NCBI GenBank assembly: GCA_964016885.1
Contig: OZ024742.1
Location: forward strand, 356,648,066 to 356,712,065
From: Eledone cirrhosa
Lineage: Eukaryota; Mollusca; Cephalopoda; Octopoda; Eledonidae
Direction: 5' to 3'
DNA: 64,000 nt
Part shown: in pieces, positions 1-12,025 of the stretch
Numbering within the stretch: the stretch's first letter is position 1
Layout: each line of letters opens with the position of its first letter
The notes under the pieces: generated by a model
Seen by the model: only the letters and a program-made list of their open reading frames with translations
Database searches by the model: none
Told to the model about the DNA's origin: nothing
Position numbers and translations under genes: made by a program

Positions 1-59
1 GAAATTAAAAAGGGGTAAAACAGGTGGTGGGAGGGTGTGGGATGTGAAGGGGTGGTGGA

Positions 60-1345
60 GTGGGGAGAGGGAGACGGGGTGTCCGAGCGGGGAGGGCTGA
101 AGGTGGTGTGTGTAGGTGTACGTGTGTGTGTGTGTGTGTGTATGTGAAAGTAAGGGTTGGGGGAAGAACGGGGTTGCATGTTCAGAAAGAGGTGTGTGTG
201 GGGGGGTTGTAGGTCGGAGTGTCTGTGCGTGTGTGGATAGAGGGTGGGGGGAGAGGAATCAGGAGGCTGAGGGTGTAAATATGTGGTGGAAAGCACGTGT
301 GTGTGGGGGTTTAAGTGTGTTGTGGTTGTAGGTGGCGTGTGGGAAAAGAAACATTTTTTGGGTGTGTGTGTGTGGGTGAGTTATATAAGTGATTCCGTAA
401 GAGGATGGTTGAAATGTTGGTAAATTCCTATGATGTTTAGTAGATTCCGTGATGGTCAAGTTCCACATACGAGTATTCCATGAAGAGATGGTCGGAAGAG
501 GAGAGATGTGGGGTGCGCGCGCAACAGGAAGTGGTCAAGCGGTGGGAGTGCTGTGTGTCTGTTGTGCTGGGAGGTGGTCAGAGGGCATAGCAGCAGTCAG
601 GTGGAATGGTAAAGGGGCGAGGATGGGTAGGTGTGAAAGTTGGAGTGAGGAGGGTGTGTGTGTGTGTTAGTAGAGGTGTTAGTGGGATGAGTGAGTGTGG
701 AGCGAGGGTCTGGGTGGTGTAGTTCTATGGAGGGAGTGTGGTGTACTGGTGTGTGTGTAGTTTGATGAAGGGGGTGTTAGTGGGTGTTAGTGTACGGGAG
801 GTAGGGAAAGGGTTGAATGCAGGTGTGAGTGGGGGTTAGTGGTGGTAGGGTGTGTAGAGTTGGTGGTGTACGAGGGTGTGTGGGTACGTGTGCGTGGGGT
901 TGGGGGTGTTAGTGATGTTAGTTGCGTGTGGGGTGGGTGGTGTAAGTAGGTGCGTGTGTTCGTGTGCTTGGGGTAAGGGGGTGTTAGTGAGGTTAGTTGC
1001 GGGGTGGTGGGATGGAGGTGTGGGGGTGAGGGTTAGTGGTGGTAGTAGGGTGTGTGTTTAGTGTGAGCGCGTGTATATATGTGCCGGTGGGTGTGTGCGT
1101 GTGATAAGGAGGGGGAGGAGAAGAAGGGAGGGATGTTAGTATGTTAGTTGGGTAAGGGTGGTCGGATGAGAGGTGGAGTGGAGGTGTTAGTATTCTTAGT
1201 TGTGGGGTGGGCGGTGAAAAGGAGGGGTGTGTTAGTGGTGTTAGTGGGGGATAAGTGTGGGGGAGGGGGAGTGGGGGGGTCGAAGGCTAAAGGAATAAGG
1301 GTGGGGGGAATGTGGGTCTGTAAGATGAAGATAGTTCTTTGTTCG
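60..1345 (+). repeat. G/T-rich degenerate minisatellite
   Basis: About 1.3 kb in which the + strand is almost only G and T with some A. The motif GTTAGTG and variants (GGTGTTAGTGG, GGGTTAGTGG) recurs irregularly, most densely at 660-1250, mixed with (GT)n. Short reading frames here are low-complexity artefacts. The many G-runs could form quadruplexes. No coding or transposon similarity is seen. Confidence 0.8.
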
Positions 1346-1602
1346 ACTCTAAGGCGATTGGAAGGTGTTCCGTGGCATGTATATGTGTGTGTGTGTTTAT
1401 CTACTTTTATATTTATTATTTTTCCTTTCCTTCTTCCTTTTCCAGCCTCACTTTCGTATAGATTATATTTTTGTTTTTAAAATCCACTGTCAATAAATAC
1501 ACCAGGATTTATTCATTCTGATGACTGAAAGCAAATTTTTCTTGCTTTCAAGAAACCACTTGTAAATGAAATATTTATCTTATTTTGTTTATTACATAAC
1601 TA
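1346..1602. other. Spacer without a recognised gene
   Basis: Mixed-composition sequence leading into a TA array. It has one local hairpin (GAAAGCAA near 1525 pairing with TTGCTTTC near 1543) directly after a CTGATGA. This resembles a decayed PLE terminal motif but lacks helix I pairing. Confidence 0.4.
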
Positions 1603-2030
<428 letters not shown>

Positions 2031-2035
2031 AAACA

Positions 2036-2190
2036 TAAGTCAATTGCATGAACTCATAATCCTTTATTTACTGCTATATATATTTCGATGATAGCCATTG
2101 AAAGGCTATGACCTCATCAGGCAGTTAGTCAGTTCTTAGATATGCCAGCTATGTTGTTTATGGTGTTGATGGTATCAGAGACTTGGGACA
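2036..2190 (-). mobile_element. PLE- or retrozyme-type terminal fragment
   Basis: Short segment between two TA arrays whose minus strand carries a hammerhead-like motif (2070-2125). No coding sequence is left. Position beside TA and the ribozyme suggest a solo terminal repeat of a Penelope-like element or a non-autonomous relative. The assignment is inferred from the ribozyme. Confidence 0.45.
2070..2125 (-). ncRNA. Hammerhead ribozyme candidate, type I (family D)
   Basis: On the minus strand ACTGC precedes CTGATGA. Helix II (GGTCATAGCC with GGCTATCATC, one mismatch, 7-nt loop) has a canonical G-C closing pair. GAA is followed by an eight-base AT repeat (minimal helix III), then A as the cleavage-site base. 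GCAGT follows and pairs with ACTGC as helix I. All core positions are present. The same layout with different helix sequences is at 36869-36927. Folded by hand only. Confidence 0.68.
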
Positions 2191-2191
2191 T

Positions 2192-2194
<3 letters not shown>

Positions 2195-2268
<74 letters not shown>
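2195..2268. repeat. (CA)n(TA)n microsatellite
   Basis: Compound dinucleotide repeat of about 75 bp. Confidence 0.95.
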
Positions 2269-2269
<1 letters not shown>

Positions 2270-2825
2270 TGGCTGCCAACTCGCTTTCGAGTACGGCCAA
2301 TACTTTATATCCATGTAGGAGAACCCCTACCGATGCGCTGAACGAGTGTGACTTTTTAGTCCAGCCAGCGACTTGAAAGCTCTGGTACAAACTCTACACA
2401 TGCGACAATTATTGACACATAGTGCTAGGCCCATGGTACCCTGTGACGACAAGTGCAGAGAGATCTCCAGATATATAGCAATGCCTGTGCCGTGAAGCTT
2501 TTATAGTGAGCAAAGGCACTGCACAAAGCCAGTCCCACTCTCTTAACCAAGATGATATTTACCAAAAAGAAGAACAAGTCAACATCATTGGATACCATCA
2601 GGATTGCAGGTGTTATATCAGAGTTTTCCTTCTCCTAGAATTATGCCTTGACAAAGACTTAGGGGTCATATCTCCCGGTGATTTTGGATGGCCATTGACT
2701 CTTAAGAGCTCCTTTGCCCTTTGACAGGTTTTGTTTTTAGTCCTGCAAGATGTCCAAAGTCACACTCCTCACCAAGAAACCTTGGTGGGGTTACCAATTT
2801 AGTCGCCAACGACCCGACCATGAGA
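2269..2825 (-). pseudogene. LINE C-terminal remnant with C2H2 finger
   Basis: The minus strand at about 2310-2420 encodes a C2H2 finger of form C-x2-C-x12-H-x4-H (CRVC, FKSLAGLKSHTRSAH). It resembles the finger at 4869-4960, which follows LINE-type C-terminal sequence. The adjoining part up to 2825 includes a second related but frameshifted stretch (FGHLAGLKTK). No reverse transcriptase remains. A host zinc-finger exon is less likely because of the short, broken frame and the TE setting. Confidence 0.45.
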
Positions 2826-2829
2826 CAGG

Positions 2830-2862
2830 TTGTATACATACATACATACATACATACATACA

Positions 2863-2891
<29 letters not shown>
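2830..2891. repeat. (CATA)n microsatellite
   Basis: About 15 tetranucleotide units. The flanking 2892-3214 has no recognised feature. Confidence 0.95.
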
Positions 2892-2895
<4 letters not shown>

Positions 2896-3214
2896 GAAGG
2901 GACACTGAAGAGTTCCTGGATTTAAGGGTGTTATGAAAGGGTAGAGCTGTTACCTTTACAGAAGAGGTAGAACCGCTGCAATAAGCGTGTGAATCTGCGA
3001 GGGAAATATGTTGAATAAAATCATAATTAACTTATCTTTCTGTATTTTCTTTTAGCCAAAGCCAGGAACGTTTGAGCAAGCACCCCTCATAATTACATAT
3101 ATATTATACAAATATACTTATATATATTACTAGTACAGATTAATGTTTAAGCAAAGAATTTCTACTTTCACCCTATATGGGATCTTTGTATTTATTATTA
3201 CTATATTTTAAAAG

Positions 3215-3765
3215 TGCAGGGCGATTAAAATAGATGGAAGCTACGGAGTAGGTAGACCCAGAAAAACCTGGGATGAATTGATAAATTCTGACCTTACACA
3301 CTTACACCTCTCCAAGACAATGTCACTGGACCGAGATCTTTGGCGCTACGCAGTAATACAGAAGACCTGCCTTGCTTAAGTACAAAGCGAAACCTACAGT
3401 CAGTAGGCTCCTCCAAACCAGTAATACCCCCCCCTCCTACTACCCCCCCCACTACCCCCCCCCAACCCATCTACACCTAAAGTTATGTCGGTGCTACAAC
3501 ATCCAGTCCGAAATAAATGAGGTCGTGTAGGTGTCATGACAAAAAAACACACAGTCCACGCTGTAATGTGGCCGTGTAGGTAACACGGTAAAAACCTCCC
3601 AGTCCACACTGTAAACGTGGTTGGTGTTAGGAAGGGCATCCAGCTGTAGAAAACCCGCCAGACAGTCCTGAGCAAGACAACCAATCTTCTGTCACGTGAG
3701 ACAACTCCCGTCTAAACCGATGCTAGCGTGGAAGATAGACGTTAAACGACGATGATGACGATATA
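3215..3765 (+). mobile_element. RTE-like LINE family A, 3' end
   Basis: Begins with the last ~55 codons of the LINE reading frame (KIDGSYGVGRPRKTWDELI, then SKTMSLDRDLWRYAVIQKT), matching the family A copy at 34440-34600. A ~350-bp 3' UTR follows with the GGTGTTAGGAAGGGCATCC block and a (GAT)n-type tail. It is truncated 5'. Its tail abuts an inverted family A fragment, giving a tail-to-tail arrangement. Confidence 0.85.
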
Positions 3766-4340
3766 TCATCATCATTGTCATTTAATGTCTATCTTCCAAG
3801 CTAGCATAGGTTAGATAGACATTGTCCCTCTTGAGGCAAGATTGATCCGGTGACCGTGTCTCACTCATATAGGACTATCTGGCAGGTTTTCTACACCAAC
3901 CTCATTTACAACCTTGCTGACTGTTTCTTTATACATGGCTTGTATAGCTCTCACAAGCCATTCATCTACTCCTTGTTTTCGAAGGGCCCACCAGATAATG
4001 GAGTGGGGGACTCTGTCAAAAGCTTTCTCCAAGTCAGAAAAAGCTAACTAGAGGCGTTTACTTTTAGCTAGGTACTTCTCCTATAGTTGCCATACAAGGA
4101 AAAGAGCACCCATAGTACTTTTACCTGGCACAGACTCAAACTGCATTTCATCCTGATCAATTCGATCTCTGATTAGTTGCGCTATAACTCTCTCTGTGAC
4201 CTTCATGACCTGTTCAACTAACTTAATGCCTGCATAGTTTCCCCTATCTAGAGCATTCCCTTTTACCCTTGTAGCAAGATATTTTAATACGTATTTTAAA
4301 CCATAGTATTTAGAAGATTCAAACATTAATGGAATGAGCA
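3766..4340 (-). mobile_element. LINE family A fragment: tail joined to RT core
   Basis: Minus-strand copy. (GAT)n and 3' UTR at 3766-3885 are fused directly to an internal reverse transcriptase segment (3886-4340). The latter encodes KAFDRVPHSIIWWALRKQG and upstream DEMQFESVPGKST, DRGNYAGIKL. Sequence between RT motif A and the 3' UTR is missing, so this is an internally deleted copy. Several stops and frameshifts are present. Confidence 0.8.
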
Positions 4341-4346
4341 CTCAAT

Positions 4347-4460
4347 ACCTGTAAGTAGAATGTAGAAACTTACTATATATATATATAGAGAGAGAGAGAA
4401 AGAGATTGTAAGTAGAATGTAGAAACTTACTATATATATAGAGAGAGAGAGATTGGGAGT
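4347..4460. repeat. Duplicated ~58-bp unit with (TA)n(GA)n
   Basis: The unit TGTAAGTAGAATGTAGAAAC followed by TA and GA runs occurs twice in tandem (from 4351 and 4408). A further TA/GA run lies at 4545-4585. Confidence 0.8.
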
Positions 4461-4619
4461 TGCCCATTAAATGAGGAAGACCATATTCCGCTAAACACTC
4501 GATATTTGGGAAAGTAAAATAAACGTATAGTTAAAAGTTTTAGCTATATATATTTATATACATATATATATAGAGAGAGAGAAAATAAAAGAATTGTGTG
4601 ATGTGGTTGACTCTTTGAA

Positions 4620-4765
4620 TTACATGTACAACTCATTTTTTCCAGCTGTGTCGACTGGAGCACCATGAAATAAAGATTCTTGCTTAAGGACACAACACAC
4701 TGATAGAAATTGACCTCATGACCTTATGATTGGAAGCCCAAAACTGTGACCACTAATCCACCCTC
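4620..4765 (-). mobile_element. tRNA-derived SINE fragment
   Basis: The minus strand shows a box A-like GGATTAGTGGT and box B-like GAGGTCAATTTC, then the conserved SINE body (TTAAGCAAGAATCTTTATTTC, GCTCCAG) seen in the SINE at 8098-8442. It is older and diverged, and lacks the LINE-derived tail. Confidence 0.55.
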
Positions 4766-4772
4766 TTTTACA

Positions 4773-4809
<37 letters not shown>

Positions 4810-4868
4810 CATACACATGGTGATTGCTTCATCTTTGCAGATTATTGCTGTCTCTCTATGCACCTCTA

Positions 4869-5400
4869 TCAACCGTCACCAAACGCCTGTCCATGGCCTC
4901 TTAGGTGACTTTTAAGTCCAGCATTAGATTTGCACAGTCTGCAGCAAATGTGACAGACAAAAGAAGTGCACTCTATTGGATTAATTGGGTTAGTTTGTGG
5001 GATGTCATCCTTATATACCCTCATATGCCTTTTGAGACCAGAGAATGATTTGCAGATCTTTTTGCACACTACACATGTTGTTTCACCTTCACCTAGCATT
5101 GGAGGGATAGAGCTGCATACAGTCGGCTTTTTAAGTGATTTTAAATGAGTAATGTACCTAGATTTAGAGAGCAGTAAAGGACCACACATCTCAAATATCC
5201 AGCTCTCTATCTTCTTATTGAGGTTCATACTGTGGCCTTTTTGAAGGTGACATTTAATATTTTCATGGTCAATACGTTTCTCTTCAAACATTCTGCAGCC
5301 TTTCTTCACATGCCTTCTCCATTTACCCCTCTTTAAAGCAAGCACTTCCCAGTTATGTACTTCAAACTGTAGATCTTTAATATATGAACACATATATACA
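4869..5400 (-). pseudogene. LINE C-terminal region with C2H2 fingers
   Basis: The minus-strand frame (open from 5687, SSR-coded before ~5400) encodes EVLALKRGKWRRHVKKGCRM, which resembles the region after RT in many animal LINEs (W-R-x2-V-x-K-G). Two finger units follow. One is degenerate (CVVC then FSGLKRHMRVY, last His replaced by Tyr) and one intact (CHIC, SNAGLKSHLRGH, C-x2-C-x12-H-x3-H). RT is absent. A host gene is unlikely because the upstream half is microsatellite. Confidence 0.55.
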
Positions 5401-5689
5401 CATATATAGTTACATGCAAGCATGTATGCATACATTCCTACATAAAGACATAGGTGCATACAAATGCATATATACATACACACACATACAAAGATGAATG
5501 CATACATATATACATACATACACAAATAGATATATACATATACACTAAATAGCAACACACATATGCAAAGATTGAGGAATGTAGTTGTGTAAATTTTGAA
5601 ATCCCTTATTCTACTGGAAACGTAGAACACCGGCAGGTCCGAATCGTGAAACATCTGCATACATGTGGAAAATCTGAAGAAAATCACCT

Positions 5690-6660
5690 GGATACTCTTT
5701 AAGCGTACTAAATCTTAGAGTATGATTTTTCTTCCATTTGGAGGAAATTGGTTAGGTACTTTTCGAGTTTTATAGATTGGCACCCAGTCATCCGGACAGA
5801 CATCATCAGTTATTTCTATGGGCGACAAAGGGGGTCACCGTGGAATTAGCACAACCACTGTTCAGTGTACTTGCACAGGGCGTTCATACTGCGGTGTAGG
5901 TGCAACAAAAGGGGTCTTAGGAGAAGTAGCACAGACGTGAGTTGTACGGTGTCAATAACAAGGCAACGTACACAGGGCCCGGATTTGCGCGTGATAGAAA
6001 GCACGAAGCGTCAATAGGGTGCCGACAAAAATTTTAGGGTCCTCCTCATTTCCTCAATCACTCGAAAATGGTCCTACTTAAAAGTAAGTAAGTGTTGTAT
6101 CCTCTGTTAAATAAACCAAATTTTTTACGAAATATCATACGCTACTTACGATGTTTAAGTAGCGTTTATATTGAAATGAAAATGGCATGTAATGCCCAAT
6201 GCTAATTCGTAAATTTCCTAGAAACCATTAATGGAATCGGAATTTTTTGTCCACAGCAATGCAAGGGGACTAACTAATGTGTGCTACAAATTTCTAGGAA
6301 ATTGGCTGGGTTATCTTTAAGGTACGCCTCAAGAAAGCCTAGAAATGCCTTTAAAATGCGGTTTTTCGCCTAATGCGTGCCCTAGGGAAGAAAAAGTTAT
6401 AAATGTTTTAGTCCATCACACTTCAAGAAATATAAGTAACGCATGTGTAAACTTTGAAAATAATCGCTCGGGTACTTCTCGAGTTTTAGGGATTTATACA
6501 GACAGATAGACACACACACACAGACATCCTCTGTTTTATATATAGAGAGATATGTACATATATACATATACATTCATACATACATCTTACATACATAAAT
6601 GCATACATACATTCGTACATACATATATATACATTCATACATATATGCATACATCTCTAT
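5690..6660. repeat. Unclassified interspersed repeat, no gene
   Basis: Two diverged stretches (around 5740-5800 and 6290-6520) share AATTGG-GTTA and ACTTYTCGAGTTTTA blocks ending in an ACAGACA-rich run. This suggests a non-coding repeat present twice. Short SSRs (CATA, GA) lie at 6540-6680. Class unknown. Confidence 0.35.
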
Positions 6661-7347
6661 ATAAGAGGAAAGAGAGATATAACATTAAGTAATTTAACAG
6701 CTTGATATACATAGAAAACAAAACTATTGTTTCCTTCATGTAAATGGTTAAAAGTTAGTTGATCTGCTGAAACTTTACAGTTGAACCCAACTTATTTTAC
6801 TACATTTTACTACATGATTCCTTTTGTGAACAGATAAACAGCATTGAATATTTAATTTGGAGGTAAGTATAACTATATCTAGTAACACTTCTTTCATTTT
6901 GGACATATAAGGAATATTATGTCAAATTATGAACGTTAACTTATGATATAATGTAATTGCATCTAATTAACTAATAATGTTATCAGCTGACAGTCCAGTT
7001 GTCTTGAAATGCCATCTTCATAACACATACATCTATTGGGAAATAGTTAATAGAGGTGAGGGTAAAAAATATGGAAGAAAAATACAATGTCTACTATGCA
7101 GTATTTTCTCTCTATTCACAATCTTCAAGTATTACTAACATTCTCATTAATTATTGCCAATTTCTGAGATTGTTTCCTTTGTATTTGTAGCGATTGTGTC
7201 ACTGATTGTAGTGACAGTGATTAAGTTGTCATGTATCCTTTAGAGAATGTTATCCAAGTCATTTTCATAAAAATAGATGAAATTTGGTGTTATGTATCTA
7301 GATCATGTGTATGATATGGCTATATTGTAAAAGTATGGAATGTAGTT

Positions 7348-7382
<35 letters not shown>

Positions 7383-7489
7383 TAAAAGTGTTGCTGAGAG
7401 ATGAATAGAAGATTACTGTGTAACCAGTTGTTTGTGGGTTCAGTCCTGTTGCAAGGCATCTTAGGCAAGTTATCTTCTCTTACATACGA
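6661..7489. other. AT-rich spacer, no gene seen
   Basis: No recognised coding similarity. A (TA)n run lies at 7352-7380. 7405-7490 resembles the tRNA-like head of a SINE (GTTTGTGGGTTCAGTCC, then GGCAAGTTATCTTC), too diverged to classify. Confidence 0.4.
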
Positions 7490-7965
7490 AGTCGGACCTT
7501 TTGTAAAGACCTGAAGATCCATCTCTTTGTTGCTACGCTGGAGTCTGTGCTGTTGTACGGGTCTGAGACTTGGACACTGACCAAGAAACTCACTCAGATG
7601 GTGGATTGGTGCTACACGAGAATTCTGAGGATGGCTCTGAACATTAATCAGTATTCACTGAGGATGAAGAACTCAGAGCTGTACGGGAGCCTCCCAAAAG
7701 TCACCTCGAGTTAGCACAGAAGAGAATAAGGTTAGCTGGACATGCTCACCGACATCCAGAGTTGACACTATACTCAGTGCTCTAATGGGAGCCCCTACAT
7801 AGACACACTGGAAGAGGAAGACCGAGGTTAACATATGTTGATGCCCTAAGGACAGACACTGGTCTGTTGGAGATGCAGGACATGGCAGCAATAATGGGGA
7901 CAGAGACCGCTGGAGAGAACTCGTCCATGGATCTCGGGAATTTTACCCACTCTAGACATGTGTGT
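7490..7965 (+). pseudogene. LINE C-terminal fragment (RT thumb side)
   Basis: In shifting plus-strand frames it encodes LLYGSETWTLTKKLTQMVD, RILRMALNI, KNSELYGSLPKV and RRLAGHAHRHPE-like sequence, then a GRGRPRLTYVDALR-like stretch and a DRDRWREL-type ending. This order is typical of the region after the YADD box in RTE-like LINEs. It belongs to a different family from A, B and C. Stops and frameshifts are frequent, and both ends are truncated. Confidence 0.7.
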
Positions 7966-8097
7966 GAAAAGTTATATATGTGCCAGACTTGAAAAAATTC
8001 ACACTGGGGCTGATATGATGAGTAAATCAAGTTAGTGTCCCTGCATGACAGCAGTTTTATGACAAAAACGAGTAAAAGAGTAAATTACTAGAATCAT

Positions 8098-8442
8098 CAT
8101 CATCATTTTTCATCATCATTTTACGTCTGCTTTTTTCCTGCTTGCAAGGGTGGGACAGGAACTGATTCTGGCTTGATTTCTACAGCTGGATGCCCTTCCT
8201 AACACCAACCTCATTTACAGTGAGTGCTGAGTGCTTTTTTGCCGTGGCACCTCCACGACCACTTTGCTGTGGAATGATAGGGACCCCTGTCCCTATCATC
8301 TCATTTCTACAGCTGAGTAAACTGGAGCAATGTGAAATAAAGTGTCTTGCTCAAGGAAACAACACATCACCCGGTCTGAGAATTGAACTCACAACCTTTC
8401 GATTGCAAGGCCAATGCTCTAACCACTAAGCCATGTGCCTCC
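8098..8442 (-). mobile_element. tRNA-derived SINE-1 with LINE B-type tail
   Basis: The minus strand starts with a tRNA-like head (GGAGGCACATGGCTTAGTGG box A; GTGAGTTCAATTCTC box B). A body follows (CTTGAGCAAGACACTTTATT, CAGCTGTAGAAATGAGATG), then the GGTTGGTGTTAGGAAGGGC block and a tail (CCCACCCTTGCAAGCAGG) identical in layout to the last codons of LINE B, ending in (GAT)n. Reverse transcription is presumably by LINE machinery. Confidence 0.88.
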
Positions 8443-9994
8443 TATATAAATATATATATTTTTTAAAATCAATTTAAACGTCCGTATAGAGCTAGTAAGC
8501 CATGATAGACTCGGGGATGTATCGAGTACTCCTTACGATTTGTAATCAAAAAGAGCTAGTGAGTCAAGTAATAATAATAATAATATAATGTTAATTACAT
8601 GATAGAAGACGTTTTGCCAATCACCCTGCAGATAAAGAACCTCTGCTCTTATAATTGTCATCATGTGATAAATTCTTTAAAAGATCTTCAGGTATAATTG
8701 TAGTTCTCAGAGAAAGTGTAAGTTAAAAGTTGTAACAAATGATTCACAGAACAACATATCAGACCAATAAAACACATTTCTTCATATAATGAAATAATGT
8801 TGTCTCTGATCGAGATGAAGTGAGAGTATTTGAATACTTATAAAAATGAGAAAACTCATTGGTCGAACAGCCATCATAACTATTTATTATTTATTTGTAT
8901 ATCTTTGTAAGTTGTTAACCACATGAGCCTGAAGTTCACTCAGTTTAATATAACTTATCAAACAGAAATCATATTTTTAAACGATTGATAACGAAAAGAT
9001 TCATTTCTAAAATATATTATTAAAATAAACTTAAAATATAAAATAAACTTGTTTATTTCCATGCATGATATTATGTGGGTTTATTTTGACTTTGTTTATC
9101 ATTTACAAACTTTCCATTTAATCATTTATTCTTACATTCTAAACCAAATGTTGTTCACATTTTCTTCTACTTATTTCAAAAACATCTTTTAAACTGGCCA
9201 TATATACAAACAGCAAGAAAACAGAAAATTATTTTATGTATGCGACCCTACATACACCCCCACCCCCCAGAAAATAGTAAAATGTTATTATGTGACCCTA
9301 CATACACATACTCAGAAAACAATAATATTATTCTACCTGTATGACCGCCCCCCAGAAAACAGTAATTTTATTCTATCTATATGACTCCCCCGAAAAAAGT
9401 AATATTCTATCTAGTGACCCTACATACACCACCACCCCAGAAAACAGTAATATTGTTTTACTTATGAATTATACAGCCAAGCTAAGATGGTTATTATATA
9501 ATTTTTTGCTATAAGCATTTGACATTTTGAATACAGTTCATTTGTTTACTTAATATCAAAAATAACTTGCTAAAAAAAAACACCCAAATATTTTGAAACT
9601 AAAAGAAACAAAAAGCAAACAAAACAGTTGGTTCTTCTTTATGATCATTAATAAAATATATTTTACTTTCTAAACTCACTTGTTTTTTTATTCTGAATTG
9701 GCTAATCTAATAATCAAACAAATACTCTTAGTAAACATAAAGGCATTAATTTTGTTGGTAGTTGGATATGTTGGACTTCGTGTATGGAACAGTTGGTAAA
9801 AGTCAAAAGCAGTTGGTCTAGGAGGAGCCAAGATAGATATTATATGTGCTGCAGGTTTTGCTATAGCCATAATACACTTGAACTCTGGCCAGAATTCTCT
9901 CACCTCTTTCTTTCTGTTCAAACTGGCCATAACTGGCCCCTCGTACCAATGTCAAGGTATTCTTCTCAAAATAAACAATATCAAAATCTCATAG
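8443..9994. other. AT-rich spacer, no gene seen
   Basis: No coding similarity recognised. At 9238-9470 a degenerate ~60-bp unit (GACCCTACATACAC, then CCCCAGAAAACAGTAATATT) repeats about four times. Confidence 0.45.
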
Positions 9995-10171
9995 ATTCAA
10001 TATAATTGTTTCTACTTTTGGCACAAGGCCAGCAATTATCCCAATTCAATATAATTGTTTCTACTTTTGGCACAAGGCCAGCAATTATCCCAGTACATTA
10101 CTGGTACTTTATTTTATCGACCCCGTAAGGATGAAAGGCAAAGTTAACCTCGGCGGGATATTCAATATAAT
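9995..10171 (-). mobile_element. SINE-2 (cephalopod type), double insertion
   Basis: Sense is the minus strand: CCCGCCGAGGTTAACTTTGC, then CATCCTTACGGGGTCGATAA, ending in GCCAAAAGTAGAAACAATTA. It is 5' truncated before the tRNA-like head. A 12-bp sequence ATTCAATATAAT flanks it at 9995, 10044 and 10160. Between the first two copies lie only the last ~37 bases of the SINE. Confidence 0.8.
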
Positions 10172-10262
10172 ATGAGATAATTATGTGACATAAAGCCTTT
10201 ACTCCAAAAATACGATAGTAAATGCTATAGAGTTAAACACAAAATACAGAATTAATGTTTGA

Positions 10263-10790
10263 TCAGTCATCATCATCATCATCATCACCGTTTTACGTCC
10301 GTTCTTCCACGCTAGCATGGGTTAGACGGGTTGTCCTGTTGTGGGCAGTGTCTGGTCGGCTGACCATGCCTTGCTCATACAGGAACTGATCTGGCTTGAT
10401 TTCTACAGCTGGATGCCCTTCCTAACACCAACCTCATTTACAGTGAGTGCTGGGTGCTTTTTCGTGGCGCCTACACGTCCACTTTACAGTGTGGGCTGGG
10501 TGCGTTTTTGCCGTGGCACCTCCACGGCCACCTTGCGGTGGGGGGGGGGGCATATTGTTTATATGCTTCAGCATGTACCCATGGGAGGTCGGGTACCCTG
10601 TATTACTGCGTGACGCCAGAAGTCACGGTCGTGTGTCATTGACTTTGAGAGGTGTAGTTGGGTAAGGTCGGCTTTTATCACCTCATCCCAAGTCATCTTG
10701 GGTCTCCCCACTCCGCGGTTTCCATCAACTTCTAGTGCTCTGCACCTTTTTATGCAGCTGTCATCCTTCATACGCATCATACGTCAGAAA
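10263..10790 (-). mobile_element. RTE-like LINE family C, 3' end
   Basis: Minus-strand frame ends with MMRMKDDSCIKRCRALEVDG, GRPKMTWDEVIKADLTQLHL and THDRDFWRHAVIQGT, followed by a ~300-bp 3' UTR that includes the SINE-shared block (GGTTGGTGTTAGGAAGGGC), CCATGCTAGCGTGGAAGAACG and (GAT)n. It is 5' truncated and close to 55073-55625. Confidence 0.88.
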
Positions 10791-11445
10791 ACCAATTATG
10801 TTGTAGGTGTGCTAAGAATGATTAAATTAAGACCAGATGTTACTTCTTTTATTAACTTCAGATTTGAAAGGTAAACATGTATCCAAGCATGAATTGAACT
10901 TAAAATGTTAAAATACCATATAGTATACTGTGAAGCATGTAATGTAAAGTCAGTTTTCAGAGTACCACAGTCAGAGTACCATACTTCATGATGAAATAAT
11001 AACAGAATTAAAACAAAATACTTTTTCTTAGTGAAAACCCCTTTTGACAAGCTGAAAAGAAAATTAAGTTGAGTGATAAAAGTGTGTGATTTGAAATATT
11101 TGTTAATTAACTATTTGATGAATAACATCTATCTTCATTTGATGAAGAGTTGTATTAACTTGACCTTTACACAAGCAGAAACTTTCTACTTTCTTATTAC
11201 TCATGCCCAGAAGCATATCTAAGAGAATTATGGACACCGTGAAGGTCAGGATAAGTGGCAGCTGTGAAAGAAATCTAAAGGCGAATCGTTTGGCAGCTAT
11301 TAATATCAATTTCCGTTTGCCTTGTATGTTCTCGAATGGTCTTTCATCTTTCATAATAGAGTCACTTTTCAGGCAACAGGGTTGGGAATCTCAAACTTTA
11401 GTTCAGATAGAGAAGTATGTATTTGAATATTACATTTTTGGATAA

Positions 11446-11506
<61 letters not shown>

Positions 11507-11994
11507 ATATAAATATATGTGTGTGTTAGTGTGTGTGTGTCAATATACTTGGTTATTTAAATGATTGAAATATCACATTTATCAAATCTAATTAGTACAA
11601 GAGCAATTAATTCAGTATAATAATTACCTAAATTAAAGACCTCTTCTTACTACTGACAGTTGTTACTGGTATAGTATTCTTGTAAGTTTTTACTTTAATT
11701 GTTGTTTAGAAGATAATTTGTTGAGAGAGTTATAAATCTTAGTGTTATTTTGGAAGAAAAGATCAGTAAATTGAGTTAAATTGTGTTTTAATAAATAAGA
11801 CATTAATTTGGCAAAGAAAGAAATTTTTCTTACTGAAATTTCAACTTGAAAATTAATCATTCTTCCTTTTTTTTTTTTTTTCTAAGAACGATTAATAGAC
11901 TTATAATCAATACAAAAAAGTTAGGAATAATAAATCAATCAGATATACAGTTATACACACCATACGTAGTGTGTAGTGTATGTCTGTGTCGGAT

Positions 11995-12025
<31 letters not shown>

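Noticed and set aside
1515..1560. CTGATGA-CT-GAAAG followed by a strong hairpin
   Set aside because: Helix II would be two bases and the flanks do not pair as helix I.
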